DNA of 64,000 nt, from positions 1-64,000 of the forward strand of contig NZ_JAQIIO010000009.1 of the NCBI RefSeq assembly GCF_027891095.1. Reading direction: 5' to 3'. Position 1 is the first letter of the stretch. Every line of letters starts with the position of its first letter. The notes under the pieces were generated by a model. The model searched no databases, was not told the origin of the DNA, and saw nothing but the letters and a program-made list of their open reading frames with translations. This document shows positions 38,911 to 48,089 of the stretch, piece after piece. The DNA comes from Aliiroseovarius salicola (GTDB taxonomy: Bacteria > Pseudomonadota > Alphaproteobacteria > Rhodobacterales > Rhodobacteraceae). The translations under genes and the position numbers were made by a program.

Positions 38911-40132
38911 ATCCGCCGAAATCATCCAGCATGATGTCTTCGCGATCCACACCAAGCTCAAGCAGCATGTTGATCACGGATTGGTTCATGATGGGCGGGC
39001 CACACATGTAGTATTCACAGTCTTCTGGCGCTGAGTGATCCTTGAGGTATTCGTCATACAACACGTTGTGGATGAAGCCGGTATAGCCGGTCCACTCATC
39101 CTCGGGCATCGCATCCGACAGGGCCACGTGCCAGGTGAAGTTCGGGAACTCCTTGGCCAGCTCATCGAAATCCTCGACAAAGAACATCTCTTTCTTCGAG
39201 CGCGCACCGTACCAGAAGGTGATCTTGCGATCCTTGTTCTTCAGGCGCTTCAACTGGTCAAAGATATGTGAACGCATCGGTGCCATACCTGCACCACCGC
39301 CGATGAACACCATTTCCTTTTCGGTCTCGCGGGCGAAGAACTCGCCAAACGGGCCGGAAATCGTCACCTTGTCACCCGGTTTCAGGTTGAAGATGAAGGA
39401 CGACATCTGACCCGGCGGGATACCTTCAGTGCCCGGGGGCGGGCTGGCGACACGAACGTTGAGCATGATCATGCCCTTTTCATCCGGATAGTTCGCCATT
39501 GAATAGGCACGTTCAACCGGTTCAGAGACGGTGCTCTCATATTGCCACAGATTGAACTTGTCCCAATCTTCGCGATATTCGTCCTGAATATCGAAATCAG
39601 TGTATTTCAGCTGGTGCGCCGGGGCTTCGATCTGGATGTAGCCACCCGCGCGGAAATTCACATCTTCGCCTTCTGGCAGGTCCAGAACCAGCGCCTTGAT
39701 GAAGGTGGCGACGTTTTCATTGGAACGCACGGTGCATTCCCATTTCTTGACGCCGAACACCTCTTCCGGGACTTCGATTTCCATGTCCTGTTTCACGGCC
39801 ACCTGACAGGACAGACGGTCGCCACATGCGGCTTCACGCTTGGTGATATGGCTTTCCTCGGTGGGCAGGATCGACCCGCCGCCCGAATGCACTCTCACGC
39901 GACATTGTGCGCAGGTGCCACCGCCGCCACAGGCAGAGGGGACAAAGAGTTTCTGTTCAGCCAGCGTTTGCAGCAGTTTCCCGCCCGCCGGAACCGATAC
40001 GGTTTTCTCACCATTGATGGTGATGTTCACGTTCCCGGTCGACACCAGTTTCGAGCGCGCCGCGATGATGATCGAGACAAGCGCCAGCACGATCAGCGTG
40101 AAAAGAACGATACCTAATGCAAATGTGGTCAT
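38909..40132 (-). CDS. nqrF: Na+-translocating NADH:quinone reductase subunit F
   Basis: 407 residues. One N-terminal membrane helix (1-24) precedes a [2Fe-2S] domain with ligands C68, C74, C77 and C109. An FAD domain ([13 protein letters not shown]) and an NADH-binding domain ([15 protein letters not shown]) follow. It is the electron entry point of the complex. It is the last gene of nqrABCDEF, with 13 bp between it and nqrE. Confidence 0.96.
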   Translation of the reverse strand: MTTFALGIVLFTLIVLALVSIIIAARSKLVSTGNVNITINGEKTVSVPAGGKLLQTLAEQKLFVPSACGGGGTCAQCRVRVHSGGGSILPTEESHITKREAACGDRLSCQVAVKQDMEIEVPEEVFGVKKWECTVRSNENVATFIKALVLDLPEGEDVNFRAGGYIQIEAPAHQLKYTDFDIQDEYREDWDKFNLWQYESTVSEPVERAYSMANYPDEKGMIMLNVRVASPPPGTEGIPPGQMSSFIFNLKPGDKVTISGPFGEFFARETEKEMVFIGGGAGMAPMRSHIFDQLKRLKNKDRKITFWYGARSKKEMFFVEDFDELAKEFPNFTWHVALSDAMPEDEWTGYTGFIHNVLYDEYLKDHSAPEDCEYYMCGPPIMNQSVINMLLELGVDREDIMLDDFGG

Positions 40133-40145
40133 GTTCCGCTCCGCC

Positions 40146-40754
40146 TCAGAGTTTCACGCCCGAGAAGGACATGAAGGCCAGGGCCATCAGGCCCGCCGTA
40201 ATAAAGGTAATGCCAAGCCCCTGCAGGCCCTCGGGGATGTCTGAATATTTCAGCTTTTCGCGCACACCGGCCATTGCGGTGATCGCAAGCGCCCAGCCAA
40301 AGCCCGACGACAGGCCATAGGTGACGCTTTCGGCGAAATTGTAATCCCGTTCCACCATGAAGAGCGACCCACCAAGGATGGCACAGTTCACGGTAATGAG
40401 CGGCAGGAAGACCCCCAGCGCGTTGTAAAGCGGCGGGAAGTATTTATCGAGCACCATCTCAAGGATCTGCACCAGTGCGGCGATCACACCGATATAGGAG
40501 ATCAGGCCCAGGAAGGTCAGATCCACCTCGGGGAAGCCCGCCCAGCCAAGCGCACCCGGCGCCAGCAGATAGGTCAGGATCAGGTTGTTGGCAGGCACGG
40601 TGATCGCCTGCACGATCATCACCGAGATGCCCAGCCCAATCGCGGTCGAGATCTTTTTCGACACGGCGATGAAGGTACACATGCCAAGGAAGAAGCTGAG
40701 CGCGAGGTTTTCAACGAAGATGGCCTTTACGGCCAGTGAAATAAGAGCTTCCAT
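40146..40754 (-). CDS. nqrE: Na+-translocating NADH:quinone reductase subunit E
   Basis: 202 residues, six membrane helices, start [21 protein letters not shown]. It is homologous to NqrD in inverted topology; the two coordinate an intramembrane iron centre (Cys in [14 protein letters not shown]). The stop-start junction with nqrD overlaps by one base. Confidence 0.95.
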   Translation of the reverse strand: MEALISLAVKAIFVENLALSFFLGMCTFIAVSKKISTAIGLGISVMIVQAITVPANNLILTYLLAPGALGWAGFPEVDLTFLGLISYIGVIAALVQILEMVLDKYFPPLYNALGVFLPLITVNCAILGGSLFMVERDYNFAESVTYGLSSGFGWALAITAMAGVREKLKYSDIPEGLQGLGITFITAGLMALAFMSFSGVKL

Positions 40755-41407
40755 CAGTGGTCCCCCACAACCTGGATCTTGTATTCACGCTCTTCCACCT
40801 GATCAGGCTTCCATGTGCGGAACGCCCAGATGATCAGGCCGATGATAAAGAACGCCGACGGCGGCAGCAGCAAAAGGCCATTCGGCACATACCAGCCACC
40901 ATTGTTCACGGTCTCAAAGACGGTCACGCCAAACAGGCTGCCCGATCCGAAAAGCTCGCGGATCACGCCGACCATCATCAGGATAAGCCCATAGCCCAAA
41001 CCATTGCCGATCCCGTCGATGAAGGACGCCACCGGGGGGTTCTTCATGGCAAACGCTTCGGCGCGGCCCATAACGATACAGTTGGTGATGATCAGCCCCA
41101 CGAAAACCGAGAGCGTTTTTGAGATCTCAAACGCATAGGCCTTCAGCACCTGATCCACCAGGATCACCAGCGAGGCGATGATCACCATCTGCACAATGAT
41201 CCGGATCGAGCTGGGAATGTGGTTTCTGAGCATCGAGATGAACATCGATGAGAACGCCGTCACCAGGGTCACGGCAATCGACATCACAAAGGCCACCTGC
41301 AGCGAGGATGTCACCGCCAGCGCCGAACAGATGCCCAGCACCTGAAGGGTGATCGGGTTGTTGTCGACCAACGGGTCGACCAGCATCTCTTTCCGGGTTT
41401 GCGACAT
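40754..41407 (-). CDS. nqrD: Na+-translocating NADH:quinone reductase subunit D
   Basis: 217 residues, six membrane helices, with the iron-ligand Cys regions around [17 protein letters not shown] and [15 protein letters not shown]. It pairs with NqrE to carry electrons across the membrane. It overlaps nqrC by one base. Confidence 0.95.
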   Translation of the reverse strand: MSQTRKEMLVDPLVDNNPITLQVLGICSALAVTSSLQVAFVMSIAVTLVTAFSSMFISMLRNHIPSSIRIIVQMVIIASLVILVDQVLKAYAFEISKTLSVFVGLIITNCIVMGRAEAFAMKNPPVASFIDGIGNGLGYGLILMMVGVIRELFGSGSLFGVTVFETVNNGGWYVPNGLLLLPPSAFFIIGLIIWAFRTWKPDQVEEREYKIQVVGDH

Positions 41408-42213
41408 CAGAACTCTCCCGCTTTAAGATTGGTCAGGAACGGGCCGTAACCGGCCTCACCCATCCAGAACCGCACCAGATTATGCACACCAACCGTGGTC
41501 AGAGTGGCCCCGGCCAGCGCATCGATGTGGTGGTCAGCTCCAGCGGCAGGTGCGGTCTTGGTCACACTGATTTGCAGCGCGCCAGCGTCATCTGCCAGCT
41601 TCTTGCCCGACCAGAGTGATTTCCAGCGCGGGTTGTCCACCTCAGCGCCCAAACCCGGCGTTTCACCATGCTGATAGAATTGCAGACCAAAAATGTCGTT
41701 GCCGTTCTCTTCGATGGCAATGAAGCCATAAAGCGTCGACCACAGGCCATAGCCGTGGATCGGCAACACCACTTTATCAAGCGACCCATCTGCATTGCGC
41801 AAAAGGTATACAGTGACAAATTTCGCTTGCCGACCGATTGAGGCCGGGTCATCTGCCAGCGCAATCGACAGCTCCGGATCACCAGCTGCTGCGCGATCAT
41901 CAAACGTGGTTGCGTCAAATTCTTCGGTGAATTGCCCGGTGGCAATTTCCAGCACATGGGGTTCAAACGCACCAAACGCCTCAACTACATCCTCGCTCGG
42001 ATCAAAAAGACCGGCAACCTGCAGAATGTTGACCTGCTTGTCCTTGAGCTTATTGACCTCCTGGATTGGGCGCAGAGCCACAGCCGCAGCGGACACAATC
42101 ATCGAGGCCACAAGGCAAAGCGTGGTGGCGATGAAAATGGTTTTGGCGACCGAGTCCGTCGGCAGATCCAGAAAACGGCGGATCATCCCTTTGTTTGCAT
42201 TTGCGTCAGACAT
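41407..42213 (-). CDS. nqrC: Na+-translocating NADH:quinone reductase subunit C
   Basis: 268 residues. One membrane helix (about 18-38) precedes a periplasmic FMN domain. The flavinylation site is the Thr in [14 protein letters not shown] (about 231-244), to which ApbE attaches FMN; the usual Ser of SGAT is Ala here. The start overlaps the end of nqrB by 8 bp. Confidence 0.95.
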   Translation of the reverse strand: MSDANANKGMIRRFLDLPTDSVAKTIFIATTLCLVASMIVSAAAVALRPIQEVNKLKDKQVNILQVAGLFDPSEDVVEAFGAFEPHVLEIATGQFTEEFDATTFDDRAAAGDPELSIALADDPASIGRQAKFVTVYLLRNADGSLDKVVLPIHGYGLWSTLYGFIAIEENGNDIFGLQFYQHGETPGLGAEVDNPRWKSLWSGKKLADDAGALQISVTKTAPAAGADHHIDALAGATLTTVGVHNLVRFWMGEAGYGPFLTNLKAGEF

Positions 42214-43405
42214 TGCGACGGGCCCTCCGACGAATATTGGACTGCACCACGAAATAGTCGATCAGCGGGGCAAAGACGTTGCCAAAGAGAATGGCGAGCA
42301 TCATGCCTTCCGGGAAAGCCGGGTTCACCACGCGGATCATCACCACCATGAAGCCAATGAGCGCTCCGTAGATAAAGCGGCCCATGTTGGTGTGCGACGC
42401 CGAGACAGGTTCGGTCACCATAAAGACCAGACCGAAGGCATAGCCGCCCAGCACCAGATGCCAGTACCACGGCATGGCGAACATCGGGTTGGTGTCCGAT
42501 CCGACCAGGTTCAAGAGCGACGAGAACAGGATCATCCCGCCAAGGCAGCCAACAATCAGGCGCCAGTTGGCGATCTTGGTGAAGAGCAGGAAGCCAAGGC
42601 CGATCAGACAGGCGAGAACCGAAGTCTCACCAATCGAGCCTTGTTCGATCCCGATAAAGCTGTCCATCCAGGTGGTGCCGCCAACCACGATCTCCTGATA
42701 GCCACGCGATGCGGCCACAGCGAGGTTCGTTGCGCCCGAAAACCCGTCAACCGGTGTCCAGATCGTGTCGCCCGACATATCTGCCGGATAGGCGAAATAC
42801 AGGAACGCGCGGCCCACAAGGGCAGGGTTGAGGAAGTTCTTGCCAGTCCCGCCAAAGACTTCTTTACCGATCACAACACCAAAGGAAATGCCCAGACCAA
42901 CCTGCCACAACGGCACATCCGGCGGCATGATCAGGGTGTAAAGCATCGAAGTCACAAGGAAACCCTCGTTCACTTCGTGACGGCGGATCGTGGCAAAGAT
43001 CACTTCCCAGATACCGCCAACCACCAGCGTGGTGATATAGATCGGCAGGAAGTAAAGCAGCCCGTGAAGCATGTTCAAAACGGGATTCGCAGCGTTAAAG
43101 CCGATCCCCAGAGCATCAAGGATCGTGGCGCGCCAACCTGACGGGCCAAGCGTTTCAAACGCCGTGTTCACCTGAAAGCCGATATTATAAAGACCAACCA
43201 GAATGGCCGGAATGGTCGCGATCACCACATAGGTCATGATCCGCTTCATATCGACGTAGGAACGCGCATGCGGCGCGCCGGTGGTTACGGTCTTTGGGGT
43301 GTAAAGGAAGCTCTCGACCATTTCATAGATCGGGAAATACTTCTCCCACCTGCCACCTTTGGTGAAATTCGGTTCAATGCGATCGAAAAAGTTTCTGAGC
43401 CCCAT
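42206..43405 (-). CDS. nqrB: Na+-translocating NADH:quinone reductase subunit B
   Basis: 399 residues, about ten membrane helices. The covalent FMN acceptor Thr is in DGFSGATNLA (about 224-233). It holds riboflavin and the sodium path. Start MGLRNFFDRIEPNF is 4 bp after the nqrA stop. Confidence 0.95.
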   Translation of the reverse strand: MGLRNFFDRIEPNFTKGGRWEKYFPIYEMVESFLYTPKTVTTGAPHARSYVDMKRIMTYVVIATIPAILVGLYNIGFQVNTAFETLGPSGWRATILDALGIGFNAANPVLNMLHGLLYFLPIYITTLVVGGIWEVIFATIRRHEVNEGFLVTSMLYTLIMPPDVPLWQVGLGISFGVVIGKEVFGGTGKNFLNPALVGRAFLYFAYPADMSGDTIWTPVDGFSGATNLAVAASRGYQEIVVGGTTWMDSFIGIEQGSIGETSVLACLIGLGFLLFTKIANWRLIVGCLGGMILFSSLLNLVGSDTNPMFAMPWYWHLVLGGYAFGLVFMVTEPVSASHTNMGRFIYGALIGFMVVMIRVVNPAFPEGMMLAILFGNVFAPLIDYFVVQSNIRRRARRNV

Positions 43406-43408
43406 GAG

Positions 43409-44797
43409 TTAGCCCTCCTTCTCGATCTTGGCGAGACAATCGCGCAGCGCCGAACCGTATTCATATTTTGCCGGGCAGGCAAAACCGACCAGACCAAGGT
43501 CTTCTTCGGCCAGTTCCAGCGCGCCAAGCGCCTGTGCCTGATCGGTATCCATCACCAACATCGCACGCAGAAGCTGGGTCGGCAGGAAATCCTGTGGCAT
43601 CAGCTCTTCAAACGTGCCGGTCGGCACCATCGCACGGCGACCGCCATTGAGATTCGAGGTCAGCGCGTAAAGCTTTGACGACAGCGCCGAGCCCAGTACC
43701 GGCTGCACAGCGTATTTGCTGAACATCGGACGGATCCAGCCCATCGGGATCTGCTTGTCATCTTCCTCGATCACGGTGATCTGGCGGTCATAACGCCCCA
43801 GATAGGCGCTTGGCCCTTCGCCAAGTCGACCGCTGAGGATCGAGCCCGAGATCAGGCGGGCAGGGGTGTTCGCCTCAAGCTCGCCTGCGGTCAGATCCAC
43901 CATCGAAGCACCCATCACGGTCTTCACAAGACGCGGATTGGTGCAAAGCGGACCGGACAGCGCAATCACACGTTCGGAATTCAGCGAGCCATTCAAAAGC
44001 AGGTGCCCAATGGCGATCACATCCTGATACCAGATGGTCCAGACCGTTTTTGCGGCCGTGGGCGGTTCTAGGAAATGCACATGTGTGCCTGGCAGACCAG
44101 CCGGGTGGGGGCCTGCAAAAGCAGCGGCCTCAATCTCGGGCAGGTCGGCACCCGGAATGTCAGCGCCAGCGGCCTGACACAGATAAGTCTTACCCTCGCT
44201 CAGGGCAGCAATCGCTTTCAGACCCGCACGGAAAGCTTCCGCCTCGGCGCCAATGATCTTGGCGGCGTCTGCCGTCAACGGCTCGCTGTCCATCGCGGTC
44301 ACGTAAAGCGCGGCAGGACGTGTGTCCGGCGTGGGCACTTTCGAATAGGGGCGTGTGCGGAACGAGGTCCAGAGACCGGAAGCACACAGGCGCTCGACAA
44401 GCCCGTCAACGGTCGCCACATCCCCGACCGACGAAAAGTCGACCGGAGCGGCGTCGATCTCGGCTGGCTCAATCTCGACCGAGATCAGAACCCGGCGCGC
44501 GCCGCGGTTGATGGATTTCACGCGGCCCGAGACCGGAGCGGTCACTTGCACTTCGGGACTGTCCTTGAAGGCGAAGATCGGCGCGCCACAGGCGACCTCA
44601 TCCCCTTCCTGAACGGCCAGACGTGGTTTCAGGTCGATGTAGTCAGCGCCGAGCACGGCAACAGTGCCAACGTTCGGGCCGTCATGAACGGTCTGGTCGG
44701 GCGCGCCACTCAGCGGAAGGTCGAGCCCTTTTTTCAAATTGAAGGTCTGCACAGTGGTATCGTATTTCTGCTTTGCGGTTTCGGAAGGGGTTACCAT
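43409..44797 (-). CDS. nqrA: Na+-translocating NADH:quinone reductase subunit A
   Basis: About 462 residues from ATG 44797, or 447 from GTG 44752. The latter (MQTFNLKKGLDLPLSGAPDQ) matches the usual family N-terminus and length; neither start has a well-spaced Shine-Dalgarno, so the choice is open. The core has GVELYRQG-free NqrA sequence including VQEGDEVACGAPIFAFKDSP and a Rnf-C-like fold. It is the cytoplasmic quinone-binding subunit, first gene of the operon, divergent from apbE. Confidence 0.92.
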   Translation of the reverse strand: MVTPSETAKQKYDTTVQTFNLKKGLDLPLSGAPDQTVHDGPNVGTVAVLGADYIDLKPRLAVQEGDEVACGAPIFAFKDSPEVQVTAPVSGRVKSINRGARRVLISVEIEPAEIDAAPVDFSSVGDVATVDGLVERLCASGLWTSFRTRPYSKVPTPDTRPAALYVTAMDSEPLTADAAKIIGAEAEAFRAGLKAIAALSEGKTYLCQAAGADIPGADLPEIEAAAFAGPHPAGLPGTHVHFLEPPTAAKTVWTIWYQDVIAIGHLLLNGSLNSERVIALSGPLCTNPRLVKTVMGASMVDLTAGELEANTPARLISGSILSGRLGEGPSAYLGRYDRQITVIEEDDKQIPMGWIRPMFSKYAVQPVLGSALSSKLYALTSNLNGGRRAMVPTGTFEELMPQDFLPTQLLRAMLVMDTDQAQALGALELAEEDLGLVGFACPAKYEYGSALRDCLAKIEKEG

Positions 44798-44933
44798 TCC
44801 TTGACGGTAAAGCTCCACCCCTATTCGGACACTGATAGCGCAAAACCTAACCAAATCTCTCCAAACCTGCTTGAGGTTCCCGCCAATATCCTTAAATTCC
44901 GCGCAAAGCTGATCCCTCCTGCACATAGAGGCC

Positions 44934-45971
44934 ATGACCGTGACTAATCCTTTGGCGTTTACCCGACGCACCGTCCTTTTCCTTCCGTTGGGCCTTCTGG
45001 CCTGCAAGCGCGGCGAAGTCGTGCACGAGCTGACTGGCGCGACGATGGGGACGACATATTCCATCACCGCCATTGACCGTGACGGCGCACACAGCACGTC
45101 GGAACTTCAGGATGCTGTCGACACGGTACTGGCTGAGGTCAACACCCAGATGTCGAACTGGGATGCAGCTTCGGAAATCTCACGGTTCAACGCCGCAGGC
45201 GCAGGCGAAACCATATCCGTGTCGCCGGAACTCGCCCATGTGATGAAAGCCGCGCAGGACGTCCACGAAGCCAGCGATGGCCAGTTTGACGTGACCCTCG
45301 GGCCGCTCATTGATCTCTGGGGTTTTGGTGCGAAAAATCCGGGTGCTCAGATGCCGTCAGAAGACGCGATCACCACCGCCCTCATGGCATCGGGTCAAAG
45401 CCGCAATATCTCGGTCGGATCGAGCAGCCTGACCAAAGGGCGCGACGGCACCGAAGTTTACCTCTCAGCGATCGGCAAGGGCCACGGTGTGGACCGCGTG
45501 GGTGAGGCGCTGGAGCGTCTTGGCATCACCGATTACCTCGTTGAAATCGGGGGCGATTTGCGCACTGCGGGCATGAACCCGGCGGGTCGTCCATGGCAGA
45601 TCGGCATCGAAGTGCCGGACGCCACCACCGAAGGCCTACAATCGGTTGTTGGCCTGTCGAATATGGGCCTCGCCACCTCGGGTGACTACCGCAATTATTT
45701 CGAGCAGGACGGGGTGCGCTATTCCCACCTGCTGGACGCCAAAACTGGCCGTCCCGTGACCCACACCACCGCCTCGGCCACCGTGCTGACCGAGAACGCA
45801 ATGATGGCAGATGCCTGGGCCACTGCGATGCTCATTCTGGGCCGCGAGCGCGGCATGGAAATCGCCGAAGACCTGAATTTGGCCGTTCTGTTTGTTGAAC
45901 GTGACCCCAGCGCTTCTGAGCTGAAATTCATCGCCACGCCAAACGCGCGCTACAGCGCCCTTCAGGCCTGA
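44934..45971 (+). CDS. apbE: FAD:protein FMN transferase ApbE
   Basis: 345 residues. An N-terminal lipoprotein signal has the lipobox LLAC (C24-25 region), preceded by a TRR pair that could also suit Tat. The ApbE core follows (GATMGTTYSI, SNWDAASEISRFN, IGKGHGVDRVGEAL, LVEIGGDLRTAG). It attaches FMN covalently to NqrB and NqrC in the periplasm, explaining the divergent placement beside nqrA. The nqrM gene follows at 21 bp. Confidence 0.94.
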   Translation: MTVTNPLAFTRRTVLFLPLGLLACKRGEVVHELTGATMGTTYSITAIDRDGAHSTSELQDAVDTVLAEVNTQMSNWDAASEISRFNAAGAGETISVSPELAHVMKAAQDVHEASDGQFDVTLGPLIDLWGFGAKNPGAQMPSEDAITTALMASGQSRNISVGSSSLTKGRDGTEVYLSAIGKGHGVDRVGEALERLGITDYLVEIGGDLRTAGMNPAGRPWQIGIEVPDATTEGLQSVVGLSNMGLATSGDYRNYFEQDGVRYSHLLDAKTGRPVTHTTASATVLTENAMMADAWATAMLILGRERGMEIAEDLNLAVLFVERDPSASELKFIATPNARYSALQA

Positions 45972-45992
45972 TCCGGGAAAGGAGCAATCGCC

Positions 45993-46229
45993 ATGGCAAC
46001 CTTCCTTTTTGCCTTCGGGGGACTGCTTTTGGTCATGCTCGGCATGTCGCTGGGCGTGATTTTCATGGACAAGCGGATCAAGGGAAGTTGTGGCGGTTTG
46101 AACGCGATCAGCGATGCGGATCATTGCCTCGTTTGCAACAAGGAAATTGACCCGGACAGCCCGCTGCGCGAACGACTGCAATGCCCGCGCAAGCAGAAAA
46201 TGATGGAAGAAGCTGCCGCCAAAGGCTGA
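45993..46229 (+). CDS. nqrM: NqrM, Na+-NQR maturation protein
   Basis: 78 residues. One N-terminal membrane helix (about 4-24) is followed by a Cys-rich domain (GSCGGL, HCLVCNKEID, LQCPRK). It has the NqrM/DUF539 layout. It delivers or inserts iron for the NqrD/E centre. It has the common position after apbE. Confidence 0.93.
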   Translation: MATFLFAFGGLLLVMLGMSLGVIFMDKRIKGSCGGLNAISDADHCLVCNKEIDPDSPLRERLQCPRKQKMMEEAAAKG

Positions 46230-46262
46230 TTCAATCCATCAGTGATTCGCTCTGAAACACAT

Positions 46263-46289
46263 AAACCGGCCCGCAACGGCCGGTTTTTT
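46263..46289 (+). terminator. Terminator of apbE-nqrM
   Basis: AAACCGGCC (46263-46271) pairs with GGCCGGTTT (46278-46286), followed by T-run to 46289, 34 bp after the nqrM stop. Confidence 0.92.
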
Positions 46290-46368
46290 CATGCCGGTTC
46301 GTAAATAAAGCGGCTTTAAAAAAGAATGATTCTCGCGCATTTGCCCGTCATTGTCAGACCGCCTGGGA

Positions 46369-46578
46369 TTACACGTCCAGTGGCAAGAACCCAAGCAGCA
46401 TCAGTCCCAATGCCGCCACGATCCCATAAAGCCATAATTGCCAGCGCGGGCCCTCGGCTTTCCACACCGCCCGATAGCGATGGCCCGCCAGAACCGCCAG
46501 GACAAACACGATGGTCGCCGTGAATGGGGTAAGAGTAAGCGATTCAAATTCCAATTGCGGGCTTTCCCCTTGGGCCAA
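46369..46578 (-). CDS. Small membrane protein of unknown function
   Basis: 69 codons from a TTG start. Two hydrophobic segments (about 18-32 and 48-64) are separated by a basic, aromatic loop (GHRYRAVWKAEGPRWQLW). I do not recognise a family. No ATG is available, and an internal TTG behind AAGGGG would give a shorter form. The hydrophobicity pattern and divergent position before the CBS gene favour a real gene, but only weakly. Confidence 0.45.
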   Translation of the reverse strand: MAQGESPQLEFESLTLTPFTATIVFVLAVLAGHRYRAVWKAEGPRWQLWLYGIVAALGLMLLGFLPLDV

Positions 46579-46650
46579 TTCTGGTTTACGCTTGCTTATA
46601 TAGGATCAACGCGGACGATCAATACGGGCAATATGCGGAGGGTTACGCCA

Positions 46651-47172
46651 ATGCCAACATCCTACCAAGCACCAAAGCGGGGCGATAAGAACAAGCCACA
46701 TTCGCACAGTCAATCCACCGATATGATTGTCCCACACGAAGCCGCAACCGTTCGCAAGCTGTTGGATCAAAAGGGGAAAGATCTCTTCTCCATTCGACCG
46801 CAGGACACCATCAAAACGGCTGTGACAATCCTACGGGACAAACGGATCGGGGCATTGATGGTGACAGATGCGACCGGAGCACTTCAAGGCATCCTGTCGG
46901 AACGTGACATCGTGCGCAAATTGGCGGACACACCCGGCCAGACCCTGCCGCAAAGCGTGGCAGAGAATATGACGTCAGACGTGCAGACCTGCGCGCTGGA
47001 TGATCCGCTTGTGACCGTGATCAAGCGCATGAACGAAGGCCGTTTCCGACACATGCCAGTCCTCGAAGATGGGGTGCTTTGCGGCATGATTTCCATCGGT
47101 GACCTGGTCAGCTACCGACTGCGTGAGCTGGAACATGAAGCATTACAACTCAAACAGATGATTGTCGGCTAA
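46651..47172 (+). CDS. Tandem CBS-domain protein
   Basis: 173 residues. A hydrophilic N-terminal lead (about 1-35) is followed by two CBS motifs, about 45-100 (TVTILRDKRIGALMVTD context) and about 110-165 (RMNEGRFRHMPVLEDGVLCG). CBS pairs bind adenine nucleotides and regulate partner enzymes or channels. I chose ATG 46651 behind GGAGGG; in-frame sequence upstream covers the neighbouring gene and promoter. No fused catalytic domain is present, and the partner is unknown. Confidence 0.85.
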   Translation: MPTSYQAPKRGDKNKPHSHSQSTDMIVPHEAATVRKLLDQKGKDLFSIRPQDTIKTAVTILRDKRIGALMVTDATGALQGILSERDIVRKLADTPGQTLPQSVAENMTSDVQTCALDDPLVTVIKRMNEGRFRHMPVLEDGVLCGMISIGDLVSYRLRELEHEALQLKQMIVG

Positions 47173-47218
47173 CCAATCCCAAGATCAATGAGATGACCTG
47201 AAACAGGCCATGCAATTT

Positions 47219-47247
47219 GCTCTGGCCGCGTTTTGGCCGGAGCTTTT
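47219..47247 (+). terminator. Probable terminator after the CBS gene
   Basis: GCTCTGGCC (47219-47227) pairs with GGCCGGAGC (47235-47243), one G-U pair, 7-base loop, then TTTT. It lies 47 bp after the stop. Confidence 0.65.
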
Positions 47248-47434
47248 GTTGATCTTTACCGTCAGCTGTCGTGCAGAGACCGCACAAGTTGCGACCTAAA
47301 CGGACACCGGCCCTGCCTCATTTTTTAACATAAGACGCATTATGTGAATCTCTGTTATGTAGAGGCGCGCGCGGTATTAACCTCTCGCCGCTGAACAGTT
47401 GCACTCTGCCTTGCCTCAGGCATAGGATTTATCC
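47248..47434 (+). promoter_or_regulatory. Upstream region of the secreted-protein gene
   Basis: 187 bp containing an inverted repeat ACATAA (47328-47333) / TTATGT (47340-47345) with a further TTATGT at 47355-47360. A short palindrome TGCCT-C-AGGCA (47412-47422) lies just before the ribosome site. No coding signal is seen; these are operator candidates only. Confidence 0.35.
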
Positions 47435-47866
47435 GTGTTCACGCCAATTGAGAGGAGCAAATATTTGAAGGCTTCATTAGAAGGCATCTGCTTCGGTGTA
47501 TTGTGCGGCACGCTTGCCTTCACGACGCAAGCGAGTGCCGCCTGCTATGACACCGGAAGCCCTGCATTTACAAACTCATCACGGGCAACCGTACTTTGTG
47601 TGGAAGACGCTTGCGAAGATGCGCTTCTCATGCGGAGTTGCGGCAATATTCACTATGCATCGCAGGACTATGACGCGGGTGACATCCATTGGTTGTTCCG
47701 AGTGCGCTTCCACCAAGATGGCTCCGAAGATGATGAGTTTACGATTGTCCGCAATGGCAACGAGGTGCTAGCTGCCGACGCGACCAAAATCCGTTGCGCC
47801 TCCAAACCGGAAACTGGCGACTGCACTTTTGTCGACGGCATCCTCTGGCAATCTTTGGCACAATGA
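47435..47866 (+). CDS. Secreted small cysteine-containing protein of unknown function
   Basis: 143 residues from GTG behind AGGA. The N-terminus is a probable Sec signal peptide (about 12-35, ending TQASA-A). The mature part has six cysteines in ACYD, VLC, DACED, RSCG, IRC and GDC contexts, suggesting three disulfides, and an acidic middle. I do not recognise a family. An internal TTG start at codon 11 would give a more compact signal peptide. Confidence 0.55.
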   Translation: MFTPIERSKYLKASLEGICFGVLCGTLAFTTQASAACYDTGSPAFTNSSRATVLCVEDACEDALLMRSCGNIHYASQDYDAGDIHWLFRVRFHQDGSEDDEFTIVRNGNEVLAADATKIRCASKPETGDCTFVDGILWQSLAQ

Positions 47867-48089
47867 TGGCCCCCAGCGCTTTTCAAAACCACCGACATTT
47901 CTATGTGGTTACAAAGCTGGTAACGCCAAATATTGGCGGCTCATCTCGTCCACAAACCTACCACTCCCACAAATCCTGCATAAGCGATGCAAGACTTGCA
48001 TTGGACATGAGAACCACTTTGCCGTTTCCGTAACGCCAATGCTCCAGTGATTTGGGGCGAGACATAACGGAAGACCTTCGGAAAGCATC
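47867..48089 (+). promoter_or_regulatory. Leader region before glutamate dehydrogenase
   Basis: 223 bp without a convincing gene. It contains a 15-bp palindrome CGCCAA-ATA-TTGGCG (47924-47938) and a direct repeat TAACGCCAA at 47921-47929 and 48031-48039, the second 51 bp before the start. These are candidate regulator sites for gdh. Confidence 0.45.

Noticed and set aside
41795-43141. 448-codon plus-strand open frame across nqrC and nqrB
   Set aside because: Opposite two clearly conserved nqr genes; His/Arg/Asp-rich without domains, typical of the complement of membrane-protein genes.
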